From the NCBI GenBank assembly GCA_949358305.1, contig OX442314.1:29497118-29561117 (forward strand): a stretch of 64,000 nucleotides of DNA, given 5' to 3'. Below the pieces are notes generated by a model, which worked only from the letters and a program-made list of their open reading frames with translations, searched no databases and was not told where the DNA came from. Made by a program: the position numbers and the translations under genes. The stretch comes from Strigamia acuminata. Lineage: Eukaryota; Arthropoda; Chilopoda; Geophilomorpha; Linotaeniidae. This document shows, piece by piece, positions 30,843 to 41,928 of the stretch (positions are counted from its first letter, which is position 1; each line of letters begins with the position of its first letter).

Positions 30843-32912
30843 ATGGAGCAATTTCTAAAAGAAAACGAGTCGGCTGAGATTTCTGTTCGACAGGTGGGAC
30901 AAAACAATGTATGCACAACTGGAAATTCGGTAACAATACATTTTCAAAACTTCAGTAAGCGCTAAAATCGAAAACAATGTCCGATGATTTTAATTGTTCA
31001 TTTGAATGTTGTTTAATTTTCTTTTACAGGTCTTACACAAAGTTTGGAAAAACCGTATTCTCATAGTAAGATTTCATAAAAAAATTTTGTGATAAACTCT
31101 TATCATTCTTTCATTTTCTTTTGTTTTTTTTTATTTGTTTTGTTTTAGACAGTTCTGATATCAATCCTGATGTTTTGAAAAGTTTAATACCAATATTTGA
31201 GAACTACAGGTGTGTAATATTACCAGACATTGCCACAGAAATTGATGATTTTTTATCGCAGGGTGGAAAGATTTGAAATAAAAATCAAAAGTCACAGAGG
31301 AATGATAAATCTTGATGTTCATCCAATGGATACAATCCAAAGCATCAAACTAAAACTACAATTGGTGTATGGAATACTCTTCAGCAAACAATACCTCATA
31401 TTTGAAGAAAAAGTGCTGGATGATGTCGAGAAATTACAAGACTGCAAACTCTCCGATGCCAGTCTCATACACATGGTCTACTCACTAGAAGAAACCGGAA
31501 CTGTAGTATTTTTCAAACGTATACTCGGACGTCTGTTTTGTCTTCGATTTAACCAAGAAACTACAATAAGAGACGTAAAATCAAAAATTGAGGAAACCGA
31601 AGAAATACCTGTCAAGAGGCAACGCTTGTTTCTTGATGAAAGCACGACTTTGAGAGATGAGTGCAGAATATTTGATTATAACATCGGCAACAAAATAGTG
31701 AAGATTGCCATTGCTGTGGAGCAAGATGAAATGAGGAAAGTTATGGTCAAGTCACTGACTGGAAAAATGTTGTACTTGGTTGTTGGGCTTTACGACACGG
31801 TCGAGGATTTAAAATGTCAACTCGAAGCCAAGGACGGAGTTCCACGAGAAAGTGTGCGAATCATTGTCAACAGTAAGAGTTTGAAAGATGATTGCATGCT
31901 ATGTACTTGTTTCGACACTAAGATTACGATATTTCACCAATTCCGGAGACTGAAGGGAGGGGAAGAATTTACTCCTGATTTAAGCATCCACACTGCAATT
32001 GGTGAAATTATTTCACTTGGTCCCGTGATACCTTTTAACTCTAGAATTCTGCTGCGATCCGGGTTTATGTGAACAATTTCTAATAAATTGCACACAACAC
32101 CGCAGTTGAATGCCACTAAGGACTTATATCGATATGGCCTTAAATTATCTAGGGTTAATTTTACGGAAATAAAATACAGTTTTATCAATAAAAACACACA
32201 ATCTTTTATTCGGTTAAATACAATAAGATACGAGAATAAATGTGATAAAATATGGAAAGAAACAATAGAAATACTCGCAACGACTGTTGCGAGTCAAAAG
32301 CGCGGCAATGGCGCTTAAGAACGGCTGTTGTACAAGGTTTTGTACAAGAAAAGCTGGTGAATCTTGAGTATTAACACGGTCCACTATCAGTACTTTTGTC
32401 GGAGCAGAAAGCAATGATGTTGTGGGTTGTGTTATTTTGTCAAGAGTCCCGTTCGAAGCTAGGGCGTGAGCCCGACACACTTCGAAATTGCGCAGATAAT
32501 CTGCGCAATTAGTTAAAACTGGTGCGACAAAGGATTATTGCACCATAACGGCTAATTACCGTTTTCACCCTGGACAACCTGGGGTGAGATGTGCCTAGGG
32601 AAGATTTCTCCCCTCGGTCACATGATCTGACTTAACGTGTGCCAAGCCAAATTAATTAGAAGATAAAATAAATTCACCTTCTAAGTGGTGAAACAGTTTG
32701 AGATCACTACACTTCTTGCCGTTAAACAACAGGTGTTTCAAGCAAGGGGATTGTCAGTTTGGAGTCAAAGACTATTCATTGTGAATGAAGAACTGGACGA
32801 CAATAAAGCGGTGAATGAAGAACTGGACGACAATAAAGCGTTGAATGACTATTTTACTCCACGGAAAAATCATCCGCCGGTTGTTTTTGAGATTTTAATG
32901 ATGATGATGTGA
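30843..32912 (+). pseudogene. Gene B': duplicate of gene B broken by a solo LTR
   Basis: Exons 30843-30954, 31030-31065, 31149-31209 and 31262 onward match gene B in length and splice sites. The motif RQVGQNNVCTTGNSVTIHF is unchanged. In the fourth ubiquitin-like domain a 662-bp solo LTR (32050-32711) interrupts the frame, and a stop follows 12 codons later at 32072. After it the remaining domain has an exact 30-nt in-frame duplication (VNEELDDNKA twice, 32792-32851) and runs to the stop at 32912. Domains 1-3, including RRLKGGEEF, stay open, so a shortened protein of about 347 aa could still be made. Confidence 0.88.
32046..32715 (-). mobile_element. Solo LTR related to the gypsy element
   Basis: Read on the minus strand, 32050-32711 starts TGTAGTGATCTC and ends AACCCGGATCGCAGCA, very like the ends of the full gypsy LTR (TGTGGTGACCTC ... 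AACCCGGATCGCCGCA). Flanks attc and cttc are a 4-bp duplication with one change. It contains perfect hairpins (actcgcaac/gttgcgagt near 32275; aattgcgcaga/tctgcgcaatt near 32484). Internal parts were lost by LTR recombination. Confidence 0.8.
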
Positions 32913-32984
32913 CATTTCTGTGTTGTCATTGCTAATTGGTGATTAAATGAATTAAAAATTTCACAGTTGGTGTTTTTTTAATGT

Positions 32985-33268
32985 ATCCAGGGTAGGGTTT
33001 CTGTTTTCCCACCTTTTTTTTAACTCTCGGTTCTCGGTACCAAAATGGCCGGTACTCCCGGGACTTAAAAAAGGTCAGGCGAAAAAAATGGCCATTTTAG
33101 TCATTGAAATATTACAAAATGTAACATTTCAATGACGAAAATGACGTTTCAGCAACGTTTTAACAATTTTGGACAGAACCGGTTATTTTTTCAAATTTCT
33201 CGGTTCCCGGTTCTGTGATTTTTCAACCATGTTTCACGGGAAATCGGTACCGAAACCCTAATCCAGGG
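32985..33268. mobile_element. hAT-type MITE, complete, 8-bp target duplication
   Basis: Element 32993-33260 (268 bp) has ends TAGGGTTTC / GAAACCCTA, flanked by atccaggg on both sides. Internally it is an imperfect palindrome. It is the intact partner of the half element after gene B. Confidence 0.88.
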
Positions 33269-34294
33269 CCACCGCTTGGAGGATTTCTTTGTTTAGGGTT
33301 GTATTTTGGCACCCAATGGATGGAGGCACCTTTGTTTAGGGTTGTATTTCTGTGCTCTCATTTTGCACTGATGTGTTGCACAACTGGACGCGGCAGCCCT
33401 GAATGTATTATTATTATTATTATTATTATTTATTACATTTGCAGCTTTTCAAATGCTTGTGTTAGGACAACTCGGTGCAGGATTGATTTGTTGTAGGGTT
33501 GTGAGTGGCGGACAAACATCACGTTGCATGAGGAATGTCGTGGTAATGCTGGACGCATCTCGCTTAGATAAAAACAACAACTATAGAAACTGTATTTGTA
33601 TGGTTTATGGCCTTTATTTATATGGTTGCCTAGGGGTTAGTTTCCAGAAGTGTTTTCTAGCTTGAGTTGCATTGCTGCAACCCAACCCAATATCAGCCAC
33701 TGACCATGTGGTCAAGAGACCTCATGGGCAGCGAGTTCAGACTTCTGCCATGCCTCTGCACGAGCTTGCTGATCGCTTCAGGTCGCTTCCAAATCGGCAC
33801 ATATGTGTGCGGTCGTGGCTAACAGCGTGCGCTGCCTAGGATAGCAACTATTAGTAAGTATTAGTGACCAATGGTCAAAGGGTCCAATGTTGATGTGGTA
33901 AACATTGGTGATTCTCCTAAACAGGATGCCTTCTATTCTAGAGAATGGTGCAGTTTAGTGAGTGTCATCAACCCCCGATGTTAAAGATTGGGTGGTCAAT
34001 GTATTTGTTGGTCCTACAGATTGGTCAAGAAGGTTTACAAGATGATTTATAAGATCAGAATGTCTGAAGGCTAGTTAGTTATCCGACACAAATCAGCTAC
34101 GCATAAGCTTATTCTCGCTGTTTGGCAAAAGACTGAGTCAACCATCAATATCAGTGGCTACAATTTTAATGCCATGTACAATTATTTTAAAAGAAAATTC
34201 AAAATTACAATTTTAATAAAGAAAAAAATATCCAATCAAATACTATTAAAATTAAGTACCAGTAATAACTTTACAAAATGTTTAAAACCAACTT
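33269..34294. other. Intergenic, no gene seen
   Basis: Contains a repeated 'tttgtttagggttgtattt' (33287 and 33328), an (att)n microsatellite at 33408-33433, and otherwise unremarkable unique sequence. Short open frames lack motifs. It separates the plus-strand B' from the minus-strand gene E, whose stop is at 34295. Confidence 0.5.
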
Positions 34295-36146
34295 TTAGAT
34301 TACAAAACCTTTCACAACCAATTCCAACGTAATTTCAGGTCCGAATTCTTCGCATGGTCTTGAACTTTGATATTGAAGAATGTAATATTTCAATGGTTTG
34401 TCATCATCAACTAATTCTTGATCGCATAAGAACAAACGTTGATTCTCAGGCAGAAAACTCTTATTCGATTCATACATTTCTTGTTTAATGGTGCAAATCT
34501 TAAACTCTTGATAACCGTTGTACACTCCAAGAGAAAATATTTGTCCAATCGACGTTCTCACTGACAGCATAGTAAAATTGCTTCCACCTACTTGTCTCAT
34601 GTAAACATGCAATGTGGCATTTCTTGTAATTACGTAATCGTTCATATTTTTTTCGTCTTCAAGGCTTTTGCAATTAAATACAATATTTAGTAAGTGTGGT
34701 GGACACATCATAATCTTTTGAATTTTTCTCTTAACATCATTATCTGTTTCGTACATGCCAACTTCCAAGCATGTGTCTTGACCATAACCCCGCAGAAAGA
34801 TGGATTTAAAGTCCTCTTTCATAACCTTGGCTGCTAACTTGAAAATGGTTGTCTCAACTGGGTAATCGTTAATTGTGCCGCCATCTTGCATCACCAGACC
34901 AGTCTCTGTAAACAACTGTTGCCTGTCTACTGGCAGTCTTTCCTCTTGTTCTATTTGTGTTTTCACAGTTTTTATAGTGCAATTTGGTTCAACTTCGAGT
35001 TTAAATATTCTTCCATGGATTCTTTGGATTAGAATAAGTATTTTATCTGTGTGCGACAAGTGAAATAGAGTTATGTTATCGTTGTTGTTAATATTGCATT
35101 CCTTGATGGTGTTTTGATTTTGCAGAATTTCTTCTCCAAATACGAGACATTGTATCTAAACTCTATTCCAAAAAGTATTACAAATACTCCCATTGGTTGG
35201 TTGGTTGAGACACTTTAAAAAATCTTCGCACAAGTCTACTGGAATCTGAAAACAGCATCATATTCAAGACACAACTGAACTGTGAATCTCCCAACCAATG
35301 GGAGTATTTGTAATACTTTTTGGAATAGAGTTTAGTTTGAGTTTAGTCGTTTGTATTGTATCTGAAGGATGGACATCCAGAATTACATATTCATCGTTGT
35401 TCTTTATTTGAATTTGGATTCTATTTTTTCTGAAAAGTGAATCAAAATGTATAATTGAAATACAATGTTTTCACAGAATATAGAAATGAATTACTGGAAG
35501 AAAATAACTAGTGGGTTTTTATAAATAACCTTACCTGTGGTTCTCGAATAATGATAACAAAGAACTTATTTTATTGGGATCCTTGTCAGCTGCAAAAAAA
35601 AAATAATATTGTTACACAAATACAAATCTCAATCAATGTGTTCCATTTTTGATATGCGATGAATTACGCAATAACAACCGCCCAATTGTCCCCCCGATGA
35701 GTTGGCCACAAGATTACTTTGCACGCGATTACCTGTCTGCGTAATTACCTGTCCGCGCAATTACCTGTTCACGCGATTATCTGTCCACGCGAGTACGGTG
35801 GCTGTACACTATGAGTGGTCGCGTGATGATAAGTTGCCGTACAAAAAAACAATTTTTTACACATAAAAAGTTTATATTTTGTATTTTTATATTTTAAAAA
35901 TGTTCATTTTTGCCAAACTATCAAAACTAATTAAAATTATTTGTTATCAAAGAAATTTAGTTGATGGGAATTTCCCTTTTGAATATACTGACCGCTTTTT
36001 ACATGGATTACTACCATGTTGTCTCCTATTGTACAAGAATTACCGTCTCCCTGCTGCGAGATACTAATTTTGTTCAGTTCTGTCTTCACCTCTTTAACCG
36101 AAACACAGTTATTCTCTTCTTCTTGACAAGGAGTGATTTTATCCAT
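34295..36146 (-). pseudogene. Gene E: minus-strand member of the family, broken in domain 1
   Basis: Exon 1 (36146-35993) encodes a longer N-terminus and SQQGDGNSCTIGDNMVVIHV. Exon 2 (35589-35535) encodes DKDPNKISSLLSLFENH. Exon 3 runs from 35429 to the stop at 34295; splice sites and phases match gene F. In domain 1 a MITE (35157-35334) is inserted and 26 bp present in F are missing, giving a frameshift and an in-frame TAG. Domains 2-4 downstream remain open for 254 codons (from TTG 35059), and domain 3 ends in a VGG version of the ubiquitin tail. Use of the MITE as an intron is not supported, as its ends are not GT-AG. Confidence 0.82.
35157..35334. mobile_element. Foldback MITE inside gene E
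   Basis: Arms of about 40 bp starting 'aactctattccaaaaagta' are perfectly inverted, flanked by TA. Comparison with gene F shows the exact insertion point in exon 3. Confidence 0.88.
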
Positions 36147-36278
36147 AGCTCAAAGCATCAAGATTCAAGAAACTGCCGGTATGAACGTAATTCTCTCTCC
36201 CGAATTGATAATAAGCTTACCCAACATCGCAATTTCCAAGAAAGTTAATGCTGATTATGTTTGATAAAAATAATAATA
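36147..36278 (-). promoter_or_regulatory. Conserved upstream segment of genes E and F
   Basis: 36170-36208 (aactgccggtatgaacgt... to ctctctcccgaattgat) matches 41729-41765 upstream of gene F. It is retained although the flanks differ, so it probably covers the 5' UTR or core promoter. Confidence 0.5.
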
Positions 36279-37413
36279 GGTGCATTCAAAGTTAAAATCC
36301 AAATTTGACTTATCATAATCTGAATTATCAATAATTCATATAAGTCATTTGGCTAAACTCCATACAAAGTGAACAATTATTTGGCTGATGTGGCTGAAAT
36401 ATCTTACCAGTCACAGGAAATGATGTAATTTACATCACTGAAAAGATAATTCAATTGCAATAAGTGGCCTATTGATAAGTCACTCCAATCATGACTTATC
36501 AATAAGTGGCTGATGGAAAAATTCCTCCAATCATGGCTGAGCACATGAATTATTTGGCCACTGGAATAAGTCATTCAAGATGGATGCCCCCAGTCAGTCT
36601 ATAATGAAAAGAGGAATCCAGCAAGAAACTGGTCAAGGACTCAAAAAATGAGCAGTGCTCATTACCTAGCTGAACAGCCATACTTAGGCAAATGCAAGGT
36701 TAGTAATTGCTGACATTTTTAAACACAAATTTATGTTTTCGAGCGCACGCCGATCGTACGATTGCCAGGACCGCACATTTCCGACACGTTCGCGGCGTCA
36801 ACCGCTAATCGACGAGGAACGTCGCACGGACGTTCGCGGACAACGAGGAACGTCGCACGAACGTTCGCGAACAACGAGGAACGTGCAGCACAGAAAGCGC
36901 CCAGACGACGATTTGTACCATTTGGACTCGTGCGAGGCATTTTTGAACGTTTTGCATGTTTTTGGACGTTTTTTGAACCCAAATTTCGAGAGGAAAACAC
37001 ACGTGAAGTGTGGGAATCGATTTGGACACCATAGACCAGCGAAAATTGCGAATTTCGGACATTTTGACCAGAAAAAAACACGTGAAGTGTGTGGATTGTT
37101 TCGGATATTTCAACCAGTAGAATTATGGATATTTTGGACCAGATTTTCAAGGAAAAGCACGTGAAGTGCACCAGATGACTTCACAAACCTTTCAACTTCT
37201 TGAAAACATCATTTTTGAAGATTTTCTTGATTTATTTGAATTTTTGAATTTTTTTTTAAATTTTTTTTTGAATTTATTCATTGAATATTATTGTAAACTA
37301 GCTTAGTGTTGTGTTAGCATTTTACTAACCTAATTATAAGAGCGCTACTAACCTGCAAACATTGAACCTCGTTTGCATGTAATTTATGTTTTGAGCATTT
37401 CCACTGGGCAGTG

Positions 37414-38475
37414 TGTAGTGACCCTAGTGGTCAATAGATGAAGAACAGAAATGTGTCTGGAAATATTTTATATATTTCATATTTTTATTTGAGTTTATTT
37501 TTTATGCCTGAACAGGAAGTCTGGCATAACTTGAAGACATGAGGGTGGTTGCCAGGGCAACCAGCCCATGAGCTTCCTGTAACAGGAAATGCTTCCTGCA
37601 GAGAATGAGGAAAAATCTTCAGTCCGAAATCAACTTTGAGAGCAACAAGTCACAAAATCTACCCTGGGAAAATACAATTCTTCAAGTGGATTTGGTGAAA
37701 GATTGCCTGAGTATTTAGACTCCTTCTTGCAAATTGCTAAAGCAGTTTTGAGATGTTCTTGAGTATTGAGACTCATTTCTTACAATAACATAAAGTTATT
37801 GTGGGAGTTCTTGCTACTGTGTACATCCAGTAGTGGGAAATTTATCTTGCTGATTGAGCATATTCATCAGTGGGATTTTCATCTTGCCAAGCAGCCATTG
37901 TTTGGAGAGATCATCATTCTTGCCAAGCAGCCATTGTTTGGATGAGAAATCCTCATTGGGAAATTTGTCCCAGTCAACATAAAGCGGAATTTGCCGCAAC
38001 CACGGAGTCATCAAGGAAGAAGAGTCGGAATTGTGTCCGAGTTCAAGTCACCAAGAATTCGGAAATTTGTCCGGTTTAACCAGGAATGAACATCGTGAGT
38101 AAAGAGTGAAGTTTAGACGCCGTTTTGAGGTTTGGAGCGGGCATTGAGGTCCGAGAGCGAGTATCGAGGTCCGAGAGCGAGCGTCGAGTGAAGAACGAGG
38201 TTCGAGAGCGAGCGTCGAGTGAAGAACGAAGTTCGAGAGCGAGCGACAAGCCATCGCCGCTATTTTGTATTATTTTCGCCATTTCACCTTCAATTATTAT
38301 TACTTTTACCTTTAATTCCTATTATTTAATTGTATTTTACTATTAGTTTATTCAAGCCAAGAATAAATCTTTTTCCTTTATTTAAGAACTAATTAGTGAT
38401 TATTTCTTCTTTGATTAGTCAGTTAAGATTTTAGAGTTGAGTTTTAGTAGAATTTTGATAAGTCCCGATGCGGCA
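37414..38475 (+). repeat. Possible solo LTR, gypsy-like
   Basis: It starts TGTAGTGACC and ends CCCGATGCGGCA, resembling the gypsy LTR ends, and at 1,062 bp is almost the same length. Inside are a tandem pair of 'cttgccaagcagccattgtt' (37885-37940), and near 38150-38250 direct repeats of 'gcgagcgtcgagtgaagaac'. The expected target duplication is not visible, so the call is tentative. Confidence 0.45.
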
Positions 38476-38859
38476 CCAATGAGAAAGAAATTTCACTATT
38501 ATTTTATAGTGAAATTTGAGCTCATTACAAGTGGATTTTTTTTTAGTGAAAATAGTACTTTTTCAACATTAATATTTTTATTTTTATAAAGAGTTAATTT
38601 TTCAGTAAATATATTGGATTAAATTAAATTAAATTAAATAAATTAAATAAAATATGTTTTTTTTTTGTGAATATATTAAAGTAAGTTAATTTTTTTGTGA
38701 ACATATTAAATCAATATTTTTTAAATAAATGAATGTTTTTCTGTAAATATCAAAAAATACATGAGTGCTATTTAGTAAATATTTTTTTAAAAAAATGCAT
38801 GCTTTTTAACAGATTTTAAAACATATTTTTTATATATGTAAAAATGGATAAAATAAATC

Positions 38860-39225
38860 ATTAAAAACTAGTAGGTAAAAATCATGAAAAACTGGGTGAA
38901 AATCGTAAAAAATCGTGAAAAACAAGATAAAAATTGTGAAAAACTCGGTAAATATCGTGTAAAATCGTGAAAAACGATAAAAATCATGTAAAATCGTGAA
39001 AAACTGGGTAAAAATCGTGTAAAATAATGAAAAACCGGGTAAAAATCGTGTAAAATCATGAAAAACTGGGTGAAAAAGGTAAAAATCGTGACAAACTGGG
39101 TAAAAATCGTGAAAGCCTCAGTAAAAATCGTCAAAAACTGTGTAAAAATCGTCAAAAACTGTGTAAAAATCGTCAAAAATCGTCAAAAACTGGGTGAAAA
39201 GTCTTGAAAAGCTTGTAAAAAATCA
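38860..39225. repeat. Degenerate ~20-bp minisatellite
   Basis: Units around 'gtaaaaatcgtgaaaaactg' repeat irregularly for about 365 bp. Confidence 0.8.
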
Positions 39226-39372
39226 TGAAAATAAGCAGATTATGATTTTTCAAATTTCGATTATCATCTGATGATGTAAATTGCATCATTTCCTGTGACT
39301 GTTAAGTCAAATTAGTCAAATCAGTCAAATCAGTCATTTCAGACAAATAATTCATTTGACTTTGAATGCACC

Positions 39373-40344
39373 TATTATTGTGTAAATACTCCGAGATAAA
39401 AATGTCTTTAAAAATAGACAAATATCATAACTGTGTTATAAACACTCGAGTTGGTCACTTTCTAGTTGTAATTCGAAGTGTACTTACGGTTAGAGCTCGG
39501 GTTTCTAGTTAACTGCGAGTATCCAGTAGAGCGCGGGCACATTATAAGGGGTTGCATATGATGGGCAGGGACGTCTTAACACTTTTCAGCGCCCTGGGCT
39601 TAAAAAAAATCAGGCGCCCATTGCCCTTTGTCGTAATTAAAAAAAAATCATTTTTACCTTTACAATTTCACAGGCCCGTTCCTCGGGCACCTTTCTCTGC
39701 CCGGCACCCCTCTCTGCCTGGCGCCCCTCTCTGCCCAGCGTTCCTCTCTGCCCAGCGTTCCTCTCTGCCCAGCATTCCTCTCTGCCCAGCCCCTCTGGGC
39801 TGCAGCCCAGTTAGCCCAATGGTAAAAATGGGCCTGATGATGGGGCATGTCAGAGTTGGACTTCTGTTCAAACTCGTCCCATGTCCAGATGTGCTGATTC
39901 TGAGCGCATCTGGACGTTGCTTCCCAACTCAAGAATTTGAAAGCATACTAATCAAGATTGGATTCGGTGAACACCGCAGAAAGAACTCGATACCGGAATT
40001 AATGCCAAGCTTATTATTTTTGGAGTGTTCGGCTCTCTAATTTCTGTCACGTGTTCTCTTATGTTAATTTGTAACCCATTTACGCGCGCCGCGCCCTCTG
40101 TATTAGCTCCGTGAATAAACACTTATGCGAATGGTCGCTTTGTGATTCTCTTCATGCAACAATCCAACAATACTATAATACATCCATTTGATCACAAACA
40201 GGAAAAACATCAATTTATAAATTTATTTTCAGAATTTCTGGATTGATACAAAATGTATAAAATTGGATGCCACGTGGTCAGGGGAGGTCCACGGGATGCT
40301 GGACGCAACACACACGATGAATTACCAACGAAATAACCCCTGCA
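39373..40344. other. Spacer between the composite element and gene F
   Basis: Contains a 17-bp minisatellite of 'ttcctctctgcccagcg' type (39690-39800). A GC-containing stretch near 40070-40180 with AATAAA (40112) ending 'caacaatccaac' could be a copia-type LTR remnant. No gene I can support. Confidence 0.4.
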
Positions 40345-41701
40345 TTAAAAAGGAACAATGTTTACGTTGTTATATCGGAAATTTTCAAATGTAGGGGTAT
40401 TGAATATGTATTCAATATTCCGATAATAATTTTCATCATAAATCGGTTCATTGGGAGCTACAAAGCCAATTGGTTGAGGTTGACTGCAGCTTTGCAGAGA
40501 AATGGATTTAAAGTCCTCTTTAATCATTCTGTCTGCTAACTTGAAAACGGTTGTCTCAACTGAATATTTATTAATTGCGTCTTCATCTTGTATTATCTGG
40601 CCACACTCAGTAAACAACTGTTGCCTGTCTACTGGCAGTCCTTCTTCCTGTTCTATTTGTGTTTTCACAGTTTTTATAGTGCAGTTTGGTTCAGCCTCGA
40701 GTTTAAATAGTCTTCCATGGATTCTTTGGATTAGAATAAGTATTTTATCGCTGTGCGACAAGTGAAATAGAGTTATGTTATCATCGTTGTTAATATTGCA
40801 TTCATTGATGGTGTTTTGATTTTGTAGTATTTCTTCTCCAAATACGAGACATTGTATCTTGTTGTCTACCCCAAAGATCAATTCTAGTTTGAGTTTAGTA
40901 GTTTGTATTGTATCTGAAGGATGAACATCAAGAATTATATTTTCATCGTTATTCTTGATTCGAATTTTAATTCTATTCTGTCTGAAAAGTGAATCAAAAT
41001 GTTTAAATTGAATACAATATAATATTCCTATAGATACAGAATATAGAAATAACTAAATACTGTATACCTGTGGCTTTCAAATGCTGATAACAAAGAACTT
41101 ATTTTGTTGGGATCCTTGTCGGCTACAAAGAAAAATATAATTTATTTCACAAGTACGAATCTCAATCAATACGCCATTTTATTTTTGTAGTGTTTCAAAT
41201 TTAAAATTGCAGTTTCATTTGTCTAAAATGTGCAACTTTTGCACAAAATTGCAGTTTTGTTTATTCAAAATGAATTTTTGCACAAAATTGCAGTTTTGTT
41301 TATTCAAAATGAATTTTTGCACACAAAATTTCTGTTTTATTTGTCTAAAATGAATATTTGCTGATAAAATGTCAGGCATTATCTAATCAAAACCAAAACG
41401 GATGTTTGCAAAATTTCAAGTTATTTTCTTAAAAAAAATCATTTGTGTGTGTAAAAATGAATTTTTTTTATTCTTAATTTTAAAAATCTTCATTTTTTGC
41501 CATCTTTTCTTGTCAAAGAAAATTCCCCTTTTAAACATACTAACCTTTATTTAAATGGACAAACAGCATGTTGTCTCCTATTGTAATGGAATTACCATCT
41601 CCCTGCTGCGATATACCAATTTTGTTCAGTTCTGTCTTCACCTCATCCTTAATTGAAACACAATTATTGCCGTCTTCTTGCCAAGGAACAATTTCTTCCA
41701 T
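40345..41701 (-). CDS. Gene F: amyloid-like motif plus two ubiquitin-like domains (282 aa)
   Basis: Exons 41701-41545, 41122-41068 and 40981-40345 join in phase to 282 aa. Exon 1 encodes SQQGDGNSITIGDNMLFVHL after a negatively charged start. Exon 2 encodes DKDPNKISSLLSAFESH. Exon 3 has ubiquitin-like domain 1, domain 2 (EEGLPVDRQQLFTECGQ) and the first strand of domain 3 (KEDFKSISLQ). It then changes to an unrelated tail rich in Tyr, Asn and Phe ending NNVNIVPF. Relative to E it is cut short after domain 2, so the LxxGG tail is absent. No stop or frameshift occurs before that, so it may be a functional short form. Confidence 0.78.
41150..41544. repeat. Intron 1 of gene F with 41-bp tandem units
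   Basis: Units containing 'cacaaaattgcagttttgtt' repeat about three times (41210-41345). The remainder is AT-rich intron. Confidence 0.75.
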
Positions 41702-41928
41702 CGCTCAGACCATCAACATCGAAAGAAACTGCCGATATAAACCTAATTCTCTCTCCCGAGTCGATATCAAACTCGCCCAATGACGCTATTACCGATAAAC
41801 TTACTGATTACGTTTGATTACCAAAATAATTGTGTACATTTTATAAGATAAAATAAATAGACGAATATCATAATTGTTTTATTAACACTTCACAAAACAT
41901 ACACCATACAACAGTGGTGATAAATTAG

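Larger units (their letters stand above)
36279..39372. mobile_element. TIR-bounded composite (ends GGTGCATTCAAAGT)
   Basis: The left end ggtgcattcaaagt and its mirror at 39359-39372 are flanked by TA. The shared subterminal words include 'cacaggaaatgatg', inverted at 36413 and 39284. Inside lie a GC-rich 30-bp tandem (36811-36890, three units), three 'cacgtgaagtg' words (about 37000-37160), an LTR-like segment and a minisatellite. Overlapping frames of about 145 codons at 36731-37171 show no known motif. Confidence 0.6.

Noticed and set aside
36731-37171. Overlapping frames of about 145 codons on both strands
   Set aside because: GC-rich tandem repeats keep both strands open; no domain or splice context.
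39373-40200. Copia solo LTR near 40070-40180
   Set aside because: Only an AATAAA and a CAAC-type end; no start, no duplication, no partner copy.
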